Origin: Cercis canadensis
Taxonomy: Eukaryota; Streptophyta; Magnoliopsida; Fabales; Fabaceae
Assembly (NCBI GenBank): GCA_003255065.1
Contig: QAOA01006931.1
Span: forward strand, 315,708-379,707
Reading direction: 5' to 3'
DNA length: 64,000 nt
The position numbers and the translations under genes were made by a program. This document shows positions 38,200-50,889 of the stretch, in pieces. Numbering within the stretch: position 1 is the first letter of the stretch; each line of letters opens with the position of its first letter. The notes beneath the pieces were generated by a model that had not been told where the DNA came from, ran no database searches, and saw only the letters and a list, made by a program, of their open reading frames with translations.

Positions 38200-40330
38200 C
38201 AAGACATTGACACCTGTGAATTTGTGGGTCCTCAATTCCTGTGCATCGAACAGCTGGATGAGCGTGTGTGGCAATTCTGAGGGGTGCGAATCCTGCGTGT
38301 TTGGCTATATATCTCAGCTCTTATTTTTCGGTTTCGTCCTCTTTTTCCAGGAAGATAATTTACTCGTATTTTGCTCCAGTTCCCATTGCTGCTACCCATT
38401 TTTAAGCTTGTTCACTCTGACTCTGGTACGTTGGTTTATTTTATTTTATTTTATTAAGTTGGACCAGCTTTGGTTGTTAGAGTAACATGGGATGCGACAA
38501 ATATGTATGATCTAAGGACTTATTGTAAGGTTAGTATGTTTTCCTTGTATATCATATGATAAGTGATAATATTGTGCCGCTATTAATTAATTGATGATGT
38601 CCCGTTCTTAACACTTGTTATACGTAACTACTATATTAATACCTAAACAACTGAACAACCAAGACTGGCCTTCCATTATATAAATAAATTATGAATTGTT
38701 GCGTATCAGCCCATACGCAACTTTTGGGCGACAGCTTTTAAGTGACCCTACTTCAATTCAACTTATATAAAGTTTAGAACATTCATCAATACAAAATATC
38801 ATCGCTCACAAAAAAATAAAACAACTAATTAAGCATCCATAATCTACTTAAATTGTCTACTTGTGGGATAACATATATAATATATTTAGCTATTTAATTA
38901 GGATATGACAAACAATATAAGATAACATAAAATATAACTAATCAAATACTTAAGTTAATGGAATGTGTTTATATTCATAAGATTGATTTTCTCATTATTA
39001 TTTTTTCAGTTCAAATTCTCTTGATTTTAAATATAATTACTATTTATCTACTGGTAAATAAATAAATACTTAGTTCTTCTTTAATTAAAAAGAAAAGGAG
39101 TTGATGAATAAATCAATAGCCAAGACTTTAATTGATCCTAAAAAAAGAAGAAGAGCTAAGACGTGGATGTTTTAGGATATATAATATATCAGAAGAATCG
39201 TTGGGTGTAGTCTACTCTTCACCTACTAATGATCAGCTTAGCGGGCCTCCAAATTAAGTCCAAACCAATAAATTAAATTAGAAACAAAAATCTTGTACCA
39301 GAAAAAAGATAAATTCAGTAAACAACAAATGGGTTTATTCAAGTCGAGGAAGATATTTTATTTAAACAAATCATTGCAGTTTGGATTTTGGCATGACGTT
39401 AATAATCGTTTCTATTAATTGGCTGTCTTGTAGTCTACTAATCTTGGCATGGAATGAAAATGACAGTGAATACAACTCTTTTAAACAATAGATTTTTTGT
39501 ATGAATAGTCATTTGAAATTTAAAAAATATATAATAAACCCACCCGAATGGTTAGGTTGCTTGGTGTCCATTCAAAAATTCTTGCTATATAGCATTTCAA
39601 CTTTTAATAAGGCCATAAGATTAGTTGAGAAAATCACTTGTTGTCTCGTTGATCCAAAGTTTGGCATGCAATATGTGGTTTACGCTTGTTGACTGCCTCT
39701 CTAATTAAGGGCATTATCGACTTTTTCACTGTAGATGAAGTTTAACATATTTTGACCCCATAATAATCAGACTTGGAACTTGCAAAGCACAGTTAGTTCT
39801 AACAATAACAATGCCCATTCTAACACACGAAATTATAAATTGACACGTGTGTAGGAAGACGGGAGCAGTGCTTCAACTTGTCATATTAACCGGTGACAAC
39901 TGAATCAAATTTTAATCTGCCCTTGATGATTACAGAGAAGAAGAAGACGAAGCAAATGAATAAACGAGGCAGCAAAGAGGTAAGTCAGAGGTGGAATCGA
40001 TCTCCGTCTAAGGCACCAGATAGTGTCCCTAACTAGCCAGCCTACACCGTCGACGCTTGTATCAGCGAGAGAGAATGAAAAGCCAATTCTTCACAAGAAT
40101 ATCGGAATGGGAATAGGAAAGGGAAAGGAGGGAACTAAAAGACGACAGCCGACAGTTGGGTGTTAGGTCAAAACCTATCGATTGCATTGTTGGGTGTTAG
40201 ATAGGATCATAGGACTACCGACACTTGTTTCTTTAAAATAAATTTTTTATCCAATATGAACACCGAATGAGATGCGGAGTCGCATGACCTACCTGAAAAT
40301 TATAAACTTATATTAAAAACACAGGAATTT
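38200..40330. other. Intergenic, no gene seen
   Basis: Upstream region of the VPE gene and AT-rich spacer up to the tRNA. Short open frames only, without domains. Confidence 0.45.
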
Positions 40331-40337
40331 AAGCAGC

Positions 40338-40410
40338 GGGGATGTAGCTCAGATGGTAGAGCGCTCGCTTAGCATGCGAGAGGTACGGGGATCGATACCC
40401 CGCATCTCCA
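40338..40410 (+). tRNA. tRNA-Ala(AGC): tRNA-Ala, anticodon AGC
   Basis: A complete 73-base cloverleaf without intron. The acceptor stem GGGGATG pairs with CATCTCC (one G-T pair) and the discriminator is A. The D arm holds TAGCTCAGATGGTAGAGC, which is also the A box of the internal promoter. The anticodon stem CTCGC/GCGAG encloses TTAGCAT, with anticodon AGC at 40371-40373. The T arm GGGGATCGATACCCC is the B box. CCA is not encoded. A T-rich stretch follows within about 10 bases, as RNA polymerase III termination needs. Confidence 0.97.
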
Positions 40411-40704
40411 TGTTTTGCTTTTCGGCCATGGCGTCTCCATCTTTAATATTACCAAAAAAATAATTCACAAGAATTAAACACAATGTGTTACACCAAAATC
40501 CAATACCGAAATATCTTATAGAAGTCCAAAACAGGCAACACAAGTTAGTTAATTCGGCCCAGATTCGTAAGCGGGCTTGGCCAGTTTTCCCCTAAAAGAA
40601 TTATATCTTTCAAGCCTACCCACTGTTGATACAGCTTGGGCCAACAAAACTTTTTTAAAAAAATGGAAAAGAAAATAAAAGGAAGGTCTTACTTTGATTT
40701 TAAT

Positions 40705-41114
40705 TAAAGAGAATAAACGGTTCTTTCACTCAAATATTATAATTTTAAAATAAATTTATTTATTTATTATAATTTTTAAATTATTTATTTAAATATTATA
40801 TATTTTAAAAAATTTAAAAAAAAAATTTGATGTGTAGAGACCACTTTATATATCAAATATTATATGACGTGTCCCCTTAGATCCGTCCATAGCTCAATGA
40901 CGTGTCCGCTTACCCTGCAGGAGTGGTAGGCTCACATAGGACATGACAGGAGAACATGCCGATTCCCTTGAGGCATGTCCCCGCTGGAACTGCCCATGGC
41001 CCAAATTGTGCTTTGCAACGTTAGCGCCATTAAATCTCATTTTCTCTGTCTTCCCGAAACCATTTCGTTCCATCTTCTTCTTCTTGCCACAGCTCCTTTT
41101 TCTTCTTCTCCTTG

Positions 41115-41157
<43 letters not shown>

Positions 41158-41697
41158 NTTTTTTTTTCTTGATCTTCTTGTTGTTGTCCTCTATTTAAAA
41201 CCCAATTGTTGTTCTTTTTCTTCTTCTTGTCTCCACTAAATCTGTTTGGTTGCTGAGAAAATGAGAAGAAACTAGTAATGAAACCAAACTAGCAGCCTTG
41301 CAAACTAACATGCAAACCAAAAGAGGTGATTTTTATTAATTTTCTAGCAAATGATCAGTAATTTCAATGAACCCATTTAACAAAACATTATGATTATGGT
41401 TTGCCTTTAAACTTAGCCCAATTACCTTGCATTTTGTCAGTTCAACATTTGCAAAGGAGATACAAGGCTGAGTTATAAGAGACATGGACAAGAGTGGATA
41501 CGCCATTGGGCTATAAGTGGATCCAATAGGGACACGCGTGGTTTTTGACATGTCTAATGATCCCTACACATTAAATTTTGTTTTTTTAAAATATAATATT
41601 TAAGTAAATAGTTTAGAAAGTATAATAGATAGATAAATTTATAATATTTGAGTCAAAGAGACCAGAATAAACAACCAATGAATTATAATTCTCTTTA
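40705..41697. mobile_element. Non-autonomous TIR element of about 1 kb
   Basis: The ends are diverged inverted copies of about 140 bp. The left begins TAAAGAGAATAAACGG; the right, read on the minus strand, begins TAAAGAGAATTATAATTC. Both continue through ACTCAAATATTATAA and on to a TGTGTAG(A/G)GA(C/T)CA motif. The interior has no recognisable coding region and includes a long poly-T with an N at 41158. No clean target duplication was found. Open frames made of the poly-T tract are not genes. Confidence 0.55.
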
Positions 41698-42333
41698 CTT
41701 TTCTTTATCTTTTGACGAGAAATCCATGTCATTTGAGAGAAACTCAATAAAATCCAAATAAAACATTATTATTTGAGAATAATTTTTAATTAGCAATAGT
41801 GTGTTGTTTATGATTAAATTATTTGTTATTAAATCCCATATACAAATAGTATATAAAAAAAAATCCCATATACAAATATAAGAAGAAGAAATATAGATAA
41901 ATATTAGTCAGTCGTTGATATATTATTTAGGGTATTTACTTTATGATTTTTTATACAGTATTTACTCTATGATTTGTCACTAATAAAAGCTTTTACTTAT
42001 TACACATGCATGTTAGTAAAGTTACCCAAAGTTTTTATGGGATACTCAAATAGTTGACGTTTAAGTAAATCATCAAATTTCGTATTCAAATCTCGTTTAA
42101 AATTGTGGTGAAATTTTGAAAGAGAATATAATAATAATACCACCCCAAAGAAACTTGACTTTTTTTTTTTTTTTTTAAAAAAGAAAGTAATGTCACAACT
42201 AACATTTTAATTCATTTAAAAATAGAAAATATAAATTCTATTAATTTTAATCTTCCTATTTTATCTTAAAAATAGTAAAAAAAAAAAAAAAAATCCTCCG
42301 GTTGCAACTTGCAAATATGTAGCGATCCTTGCA

Positions 42334-42346
42334 GAACCTTCCAGAA
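42334..42346 (+). promoter_or_regulatory. Perfect three-unit heat-shock element upstream of HOP
   Basis: The sequence GAACCTTCCAGAA fits GAAnnTTCnnGAA exactly, the binding site of a heat-shock factor trimer, 166 bp upstream of the HOP start codon. Position and gene identity agree: HOP co-chaperones are commonly heat-inducible. Confidence 0.75.
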
Positions 42347-42511
42347 CCCCCCCTCCAAGCATTCAGTCACCAGAAGTCTCTGGGACTTTACCTATTAGCG
42401 CATTCGCGTAGCCTTCAAAATCTCGAGATTCTTATATTGATGCCACCAGAATACAGACAATTTTGATATCAGCCCCTCTTTTCTACCATCGCTTCTTTCA
42501 TTCCGCCGTCA

Positions 42512-45391
42512 ATGGCCGACGAAGCCAAAGCCAAAGGTAACGCCGCTTTCTCTTCCGGCGATTTCGCTGGTGCCATCCGTCACTTTTCCGACGCCATCGC
42601 TCTATCCCCCGACAACCATGTACTCTATTCGAATCGATCCGCAGCTTACGCTTCCCTTCAGAAATACAGTGAAGCATTAGCCGACGCCAAGAAGACCGTC
42701 GAGTTGAAGTCCGATTGGTCCAAGGGTTACAGCCGTCTGGGTGCTGCTCATCTTGGTCTGGGCCAACACGATGATGCTATTGCTGCTTACAAGAAAGGGC
42801 TTGAGATCGACCCTAATAATGAAGCACTAAAATCCGGCTTAGCTGACGCCCAGTCGGCGGCTTCTAGGCACCGTGCAGCGCCGCCACCGAATAATCCTTT
42901 CGGAGATGCTTTTTCTGGGCCCGAGATGTGGGCAAAGCTCACTGCTGACCCGACGACTAGGGCGTTTCTTCAACAACCAGATTTCGTGAAGATGATGCAA
43001 GATATTCAGAAAAATCCCAACAATCTAAACTTGTACTTGAAGGATCAAAGAGTCATGCAAGCCCTTGGGGCTTTGCTCAACATTAAGATGCGGGCTCCAA
43101 CCGAGGACACAGATATGCCGGAGTCCTCGCCTTCACCCCTGCCACAGGAGAGGAAGAGAGCAGCTGAAGCTGAGCCTGCGAAGGAAGAGAAGCATCCCGA
43201 GCCCGAGCCAGAGCCTATGGAATTGACAGAGGAGAGGGAAGCAAAGGAGAAGAAGGCTGAGGCTCAGAAGGAAAAGGAGGCAGGCAATGCGGCCTACAAG
43301 AAGAAGGATTTCGAAACAGCAATTCAGCATTACACTAAGGCTATGGAGTTGGATGATGAGGATATATCATATCTCACAAACCGCGCTGCTGTTTATTTGG
43401 AGATGGGAAAGGTATGCTATTTGGCTTACAAAGTAATTACACTTCAGTTTATCCCACTTTAGTGGTTAATAATTATTATCAATTGCTGTGCTTCAAATAA
43501 CAGAAACGATTGTTTCCTCTGCTGGTAGCGCTAAGTTTTACCTGTTAGTGTTGACGAAGGTCACTAACCTTGAGATCTGAAGGATGTTTCTGCAAATTCT
43601 TTAAATTGTAGTGTTATTTTTTGTATTTATGATGTTGCTGTTCAATGGCATGAAAGCATGTATGTCACTCCCACCTTATGGGAAGAATGTTTAAAGTGTG
43701 GAATTAGTAGAAATCAACTATCTCTAGGTAGACTGCCTCATCGAACCGTGTAGGCTGCATGCATAATGTTTATGCTTAATGGTAATAGAGATAGTTGTTA
43801 ACATGATTGTCACATTTTATTAGCTGTTTGTTTATGCATAATAGGAAGCTTGTATGTTGGTTGCTGGACAAGCAACTAGATTAAATCTGCGCATGGGTTG
43901 TCTCTAATGTACCTGCACATTTGACTTGGCCAATCTATGATATATACTTTATTTTTATTTTTTTTATCTGAATTTTGCATTCTTACAACTATCCCTTAAT
44001 GGATATCTGCAGTACGAGGAATGTATAAAGGATTGTGATAAGGCTGTTGAAAGGGGAAGAGAGCTAAGATCCGACTTTAAGATGATAGCTAGAGCTTTAA
44101 CGAGGAAGGGGACAGCACTTGTCAAAATGGCAAAATGCTCCAAGGATTTTGAACCTGCAATTGAGACTTTCCAAAAAGCACTTACAGAGCATCGCAACCC
44201 AGACACCCTGAAGAAATTGAACGATGCTGAGAAAGCTAAGAAAGAACTAGAACAAGAAGAATACTTTGATCCAAAAGTGGCTGATGAGGAGCGAGAGAAA
44301 GGTATTGTTCCTTTTAAACTCGCTATCATGGCGTGTTCATTTCTGTAAGCATATTGGAATTTCCTAATTAGTCTGTTAACTACGTGTACTGGGTCCTGGT
44401 GACTGTATGTTTCTTATTCATCTGTTAATATAACTATTTATTGACTGCAAACATCGACTTGCAGGTAATGAATTCTTCAAGCAGCAAAAGTATCCTGAGG
44501 CCATAAAGCATTACACAGAGGCTATTAGAAGGAACGTTAAAGATCATAAGGTAATATACTTGATAAATAGAGGTGATAATCATGTTGTTTAAAGCAAATC
44601 CAGATCCTGAGCTGTTCAAATCTTTCAGGCATACAGTAACAGAGCTGCTTGCTACACAAAACTGGGGGCATTGCCTGAGGGATTGAAAGATGCAGAGAAA
44701 TGCATTGAGCTTGATCCAACGTTCTCCAAGGGTTATACTAGAAAAGGTGCAGTCCAGTTTTTCATGAAAGAATATAACAAAGCTTTGGAAACATATCAGG
44801 AGGGATTGAAACATGACCCAAACAACCAGGAGTTGCTTGATGGCATGAGAAGGTATGGGTATTATGCTACATTCTTGTAATTTTTTTGTTGTGTGTTAAT
44901 ATTTCTACTTTCACAGTATTATAACTATTTAATAATATAATATGCATTTCAGATGTGTAGAACAAATTAATAAGGCCAGTCGTGGAGATTTAAGTCCCGA
45001 TGAGTTGAAGGAGAGACAGGTGTGACATACTAGCATCCTTGGAAATTTATGTTTTTGAAACCAATTCTGTCGGCAAATTTTAATTTTACTGTGTTATTGC
45101 AGGCCAAGGCAATGCAGGATCCAGAGATTCAGAACATTCTCCAAGACCCAGTAATGAGACAGGTAGGCTTCCATCATGTAGCCTCTTTTTTTTTTTNNNN
45201 NNNNNNNNNNTGTTTTGGTTGTGTTGCGCTGGTATGGTTGGAGTTTGGGAAACTAATGGGATTTGGCATGCATGCAGGTATTGATCGACTTCCAGGAGAA
45301 TCCCAAGGCTGCACAGGAACACACGAAGAATCCTATGGTGATGAACAAGATCCAAAAGCTGATCAGTGCTGGAATTGTCCAGATGAAATAG
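42512..45391 (+). CDS. HOP: Hsp70-Hsp90 organizing protein (HOP/STI1)
   Basis: Seven exons: 42512-43411, 44013-44301, 44465-44550, 44629-44852, 44953-45019, 45103-45162 and 45278-45391. They give 579 residues. TPR1 covers about 1-115 (KAKGNAAFSSGDFAGAIRHF, YSNRSAAY, SKGYSRLGAAHLGLGQ). A DP1/STI1 module lies at about 130-193 (DPTTRAFLQQPDFVKMMQDI). A charged linker with a basic nuclear-import-like patch follows (ERKRAAEAEPAKEEK). TPR2A starts at about 254 (KEKEAGNAAYKKKDFETAIQ), TPR2B at about 395 (GNEFFKQQKYPEAIKHYTEA) and DP2 near the end (DPEIQNILQDPVMRQVLIDF). The protein passes clients from Hsp70 to Hsp90 in the cytosol; the TPR units bind the EEVD tails of the chaperones. Intron 6 contains a 14-base gap (45197-45210) outside coding sequence. 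A perfect heat-shock element lies upstream. The length is near that of Arabidopsis HOP2 (571, from memory). Confidence 0.96.
45197..45210. other. Assembly gap, 14 N, in HOP intron 6
   Basis: Fourteen N after a T run. The gap lies between exon 6 (ends 45162) and exon 7 (starts 45278), so the HOP reading frame is not affected. Confidence 0.95.
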
Positions 45392-45788
45392 ATTTGAATG
45401 GAATGGCAGTTCATGCGAAGGAGGGGTGGATTATTTTCTAGCGTGACTTTAAATGGGTTGATTCGGAAAAGGGAACAATATTTGCAGTTGGAAAATTTTG
45501 AGTAGCTGTATTCGCATTGTTTTTCTGAATTCAAATGGTTTATTATTATGATCAAAACTTCCCCATTTTTTGCGCGTAACGTTTCTATAAATTGATTAGC
45601 TGTCCGGAAAGTTTGTATTTTCTGGGTTGTTGCAGTCTGAGTGAGTGTCTGACACTGTAATGATGTCTTTCTGGTATTCTTTTCAGTCGGATAAATTGAG
45701 CATTGAATGTTGTGATTACGCTGAACACTCCGAAATCGCCTTCTATTATTTCGAAATCAAATCTCAGATCTATGTATAGTTGGTGAGG

Positions 45789-46090
45789 GCTAAGCTACTA
45801 TTCTTTTTGGGATGGTAGCAGTAAACCAATTAGATTGGGAGGGATTTATTTAATGATTTTGGTATTATTATGAAAATTTTAAGAAATTGATTTATTTAGT
45901 ATGTGTCAATAAACATAATTTTTATAAAATATAAAAAGATATGATATAAAAAAAGATGTAAGGAAATAATTTTTTTATGTTCATTTTTTAGCATTTTTTT
46001 TTNTTATATCAGGCAATTTTTTTATTTTATAAGAATTTGTATATTTTTCTAAATTTTTACAATACCACCTTAAAAAGAGATAGCTTAGCG
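45789..46090. mobile_element. Possible MITE between HOP and EF-G
   Basis: The left end reads GCTAAGCTACTATTCTTTTT then GGGATGGTA. The right end, read on the minus strand, gives GCTAAGCTATCTCTTTTTAA then GGTGGTA. The interior is very AT-rich with an N at 46003. About 300 bp with matched inverted ends suggests a MITE inserted in the 3' intergenic space between two converging genes. Target duplication not found. Confidence 0.45.
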
Positions 46091-46812
46091 TTAACCATAC
46101 TAATTGACTCTTCTAATTTATTTTGAAATCAAATCTTTTGGATTTATGTGGAGGCAATTCATTAAAATTTCAATTTTTTTTGGTTGTTTTTTGTATTTTT
46201 GAGAAACATCAGACGTAGTCTATTGTTATACATGCTATTTTAACACATTCTCACTACTCACGGTTTGTATCTAAGTGGGTGGAGAACATTACCTCTATAT
46301 TCCATTTTCCTAATATGATGACGAGAAGCATTTAAATTTTAAAGCCTTGAAATACAACAATACACAGAAAGATGGTGGAGAAAGGTAACAAGCGCATATG
46401 CTTGTCAAGGTTGCATAGAAATTGGCTGCAAACGGCATTGCTAACATTGCTTTTTTACTTGATACCTAATTAGTAGATCTGAATCAGATGATACTTTGTA
46501 AATCTCAAATATAGTACGCTGAATATTTTAATTTAACGTTAAGATGGATTACAGTGAATTAGTTCTCACGATTGTTTCAAAATTTCAGTTCTCATCATTT
46601 GCTCAATAAGGCGATCTCCCAATTTTGGGACGAAAAAATTCTTTGATTCTTTCATTCATTTTTTTTTTTCCTGTCTGACTTCATATTGGTACAGGAAAAA
46701 TTACAATTAGAAAAAGACAAAAAAAACACAAAAACCTCAATTATTTGAGGATAAATACACCTATCGAATACCAAACCTAAAAAAGCCTCGTTAGGAGACC
46801 AAGTATATTAAA

Positions 46813-49800
46813 CTAAGCAGCAACTTCTTGCTCCTTTGAAGCAAGTTGGTTCTGAATGTGCTGGGGTACAACATCAAACTTCGCTAATTGCATCGTGTAG
46901 GATGCACGACCCTTTGTCATCCCCCTGAGTGTGCTGACATACTGAAACATCTCGGCAAGAGGAACTAGGGAATCAACCACCTGCATTGGCCGCCACCAAA
47001 GAGAGGTAGAAGAAGAAAATGTATAAGTTCAGCTCTGAATAATATTATTAACATGCAGGGAAATAAGAAAGGGAAAGCACCATTGACTTTATTCAACCTA
47101 GTAATTCGTTTCTCCAAACTATGAACTTGTTTATGTTTCAATAAATTAATCAGATAAACCAGGGAAGCGCCTTCATAGCTGCTATGACTTGTCACTCCGT
47201 TTGTTCTATCCTGCCTTTTCTCTCCAGGGAAGGTGTAGGGGCTGGAAATTGGGTGGGATGATGCAGGGACTTGTTTCACTTCTCCTCAAATTAGGATCGT
47301 GTATAGAATAAATCATTTTTGGTAACAAAGTGGAATTATAAGGCAGTGGCAATATGATATGATATCAAAGTTACATCTTAGTCAAGCAATCATAGCTGAA
47401 AGAGTTGCATAGAATCCTGAGGCTTTCAGTGCATTAAATAATGATTGTGGTAAAAGCAGTGAACATGCACAAAGAAAATAATGTGGTAGACACACCAATA
47501 AACAGGCAGCTAACATGACTAATTACTGCATCAAAGACATATTGCACACTCAGCTAGAGGTGACAGACAAAGAATACAGCACATAAACTCGATAGTCATC
47601 CTCTCAAATTTTAATAGAAAAATCTAACGTGTAAAACCAGGACATTTGACATACCTTGAGACCACCAGGCTTGTCACCAAAGCTGTTGATCTGACCTCTT
47701 CTTGAGTTGAGATCACCTATTACGTCTCCTAGATGTTCTTCAGGAGTTACAACTTCAACTTTCATTATAGGTTCAAGCATCCTTGGTCCAGCTTTCCTCA
47801 TTCCCTCCCGAAAAGCTCCTCTTGCTGCCAACTGGAATGCCAGGACACTTGAATCTACATCATGGTAAGAGCCGTCTACAAGTGCTGCACGTACATCAAC
47901 GACTGGAAAGCCAGCAAGCACACCATTACTCATACACTCTTCCAATCCTTTCATCACCCCTGGAATGTATTCTCTTGGTACTGCACCTCCTTTGATTTCA
48001 CTCTTGAACTCATATCCACTACCAGCCTCCATGGGTTCAAACCGTACAGTGATATCAGCAAACTGACCTTGTCCACCAGACTGTTTTTTGTGAACATATT
48101 TCACTTCCGAAACTTTGGAAATGCTTTCCCTGTAGTTTACTTGGGGTGCACCAACATTAGCTTCCACCTACAGTAAATTCAGATATTATGATTCTTTGCA
48201 AAATTTCTATATATACACCCACAAGAAAAATAATATAGACACTCTAATATAAAATGCTTAATGGAGGAATCAATGGAAAAAGAAAAAAAGGACCCACCAA
48301 GCGACTAATAAAAAAGTAAAACTATACCAATTAATACAATAGTCCTTAATCAGATTACAGGCATAGATCTTATCAATGATCAGGAGTCATGTCTAAGCCA
48401 TATAACCATTTCTTAGGTACTTTACTCCTAGTTCCACTTCTCTAATACTGCATAGTCCAAAAAGGTTCCATAGTAATGAAATGACGAACCTTAAATTCAA
48501 AGAAAAGATAATCTGTAACTACTTCATGCCTATTATCAGTGTCAGAGTTAAATACTTGAAGAATAGGATAATGTGACTAAATAAAACATAAGCATACTAA
48601 TTGATAAAAGAAATCTGAAACATGGAATAGGAGAAATAACCTTAAATTCTCTCTTGAGTCGGTCAACAATAATTTCAAGATGCAGTTCTCCCATTCCTTC
48701 AATCACTGTCTGGTTGATCTCTTCATCCCTGGAGAAGTGGAAAGAAGGGTCTTCCTGGGCAAGCTTGATCAAACCAGTTGCCATCTTGTCAACATCAGCT
48801 TTAGTTTTTGGTTCAATTGCAACCTTTATCACAGGATCAGGGAAGTCCATACGCTCAAGCAAGATAGGACTATCAGGGTCACAGAGTGTTTCACCAGTAA
48901 CAGTATCTTTTAAACCGGCAAGAGCAATAATATCACCTGCTAAAGCTACTTTGACATCCTCTCTGCTGTTTGCATGCATTTCTAGAAGTCTACCAATTCT
49001 CTCCTTTTTTCCTTTGTTTGCATTGAGTACATAAGACCCTGCACTTAGCTTTCCGGCATACACCCTGACAAATGTAAGGGAACCTACAAATGGATCACTC
49101 ATGATCTTAAAGGCTAGTCCAGAAAATGGTTCATCATCACTTGCTGTCCTTTCTAATATTGTTTCTGGATTTTCTGGATCAGTTCCCTTCATTGGTGGCA
49201 AGTCAAGTGGTGAAGGTAGATAGTCCACAACAGCATCAAGCAACGGTTGGACCCCCTTGTTTTTGAAAGCTGAGCCACAAAATATTGGCACAAAACTGGC
49301 TGATATGGTTCCCTTCCTAATTAGTTTTTTGATAGTTTCTTCATCTGGTTCAATTCCTTCTAGGTAGCTCTCCATAGCTTGATCATCCAACTCAACTATG
49401 GTCTCTATCATCTGAGATCGGTAATCCTGAGCCAGCTCTTGAAGATCATCTGGAATATCTTCATACACAAACTTGGCACCCAATTCTTCCCCAGACCAAA
49501 TTATAGCTTTCATCTTTACAAGATCAACGATTCCCTTAAAGTTATCTTCTGAACCAACTGGTAACTGAATTACAAGTGGTTTAGCACCTAAATTTGTTAC
49601 TATCATGTCTCTTGTTCGGAAAAAGTTTGCTCCAAGACGGTCCATCTTATTGACAAAACAAATTCTGGGGACCCCATATTTATCAGCTTGCCTCCACACG
49701 GTTTCTGATTGTGGTTCTACACCAGCTACACTGTCAAACAGGCATATAGCTCCATCCAACACCCTAAGAGCTCGCTCCACTTCTAGGGTGAAGTCCACAT

Positions 49801-50888
49801 GACCAGGAGTATCAATAATGTTGATCCGATGCTTATTCCAAAATGTAGTGGTTGCAGCAGAAGTTATGGTAATCCCTCTTTCTTGTTCTTGTTCCATCCA
49901 GTCCATTGTTGCAGTACCCTCGTGTACCTCTCCTATTTTGTAGTTTCTTCCTGTATAATAGAGAATTCGCTCAGTTGTAGTTGTCTTTCCAGCATCTATG
50001 TGGGCCATGATGCCAATGTTGCGATAATCCTTCAATGGAACAGCACGCTTTGAATCTGGTAAGGAAGTTAAAAAAAAGTCGTTTGTGTCAGTTGATGCAT
50101 TGTGCTTTTCAAAAAAGTAAAATATCTAGCAAGTCAAAATTTTCATAGAATAAAGTTAGATCATAAACAATAAGAAAATGAAAACCATTCTTTAATGGAC
50201 CAGCTGATACGATTTTAAAGCTCAACTACAGCCATTCCAGACGCTATGAATGACAAATAGAGAACTTTGCTTTCCATAGAACTGCAAACACCATCCATAG
50301 GAAAATCCATGTACATTTACAAATTATTGGATTGACATTTCCCGTCCACAAAACGGATAAACCAATAAAACACAAGTATAACAAGACCTATAACATTCGA
50401 GTTGCTTGACTTGACGAGGATGTGTTTGAAGAAAGAGGGTCAAAATTAGCAATGTATTGCAATAACGAACATTCATTTGAATTCACTTCATGAACTATAT
50501 ACTAAAAAGTATAATACAAGCCTATATATAAAACACATATATCAGATAAAGACTTGCTATAGAATTACTTCAAATATTAGAAATATATGCCAAACTCGAA
50601 AATGAAACCAGAGGAAGAAAAAGAAGAGAGACCTTCAGCAGCCATGGCGAATACAGATAAGTTTCTTCTGCTCTGTTGCCGTAAGTGGGAAAGCTTTGAA
50701 AATTTGGAGCTAATTCGAGCACTTCCAAAGAATTGGGAAAGAGAAGATGAAGTATAAGAGTGAGAGGACTGAGAGCGAACACCCTTGAAGAGAATTGGAT
50801 GGAGAGGGGTTGGCCTCCTCTGAGACCCATTGAAATTGCAGAGAGACGAAGCTGACGCCGCCGTCACTCTCAAAGACTCTGTCGCCAT
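46813..50888 (-). CDS. SCO1: Chloroplast translation elongation factor G (SCO1)
   Basis: Four exons, in gene order: 50888-50633, 50055-48641, 48167-47655 and 46980-46813. They give 783 residues, the length I recall for Arabidopsis SCO1. Exon 1 is a Ser-rich chloroplast transit peptide ending near [12 protein letters not shown]. The GTPase motifs are intact: the P-loop at about 103-110 (AHIDAGKTT), [11 protein letters not shown] (switch I), DTPGH at 167-171 and NKMD at 221-224. Domain II ([20 protein letters not shown]), domain III ([20 protein letters not shown]), domain IV ([36 protein letters not shown]) and domain V ([37 protein letters not shown]) follow in order. The factor drives translocation of plastid ribosomes. 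Loss in Arabidopsis gives pale cotyledons (snowy cotyledon 1). A bacterial-type EF-G with transit peptide excludes the cytosolic eEF2. The gene converges with HOP. Confidence 0.97.
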
Positions 50889-50889
50889 T

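Noticed and set aside
40943..41239. Open frame rich in Phe across a poly-T tract
   Set aside because: Made by the homopolymer and the N at 41158 inside a TIR element; not a gene.
48654..49034. Open frame of 126 codons on the plus strand
   Set aside because: Shadow of the EF-G coding exon on the opposite strand; no domain of its own.
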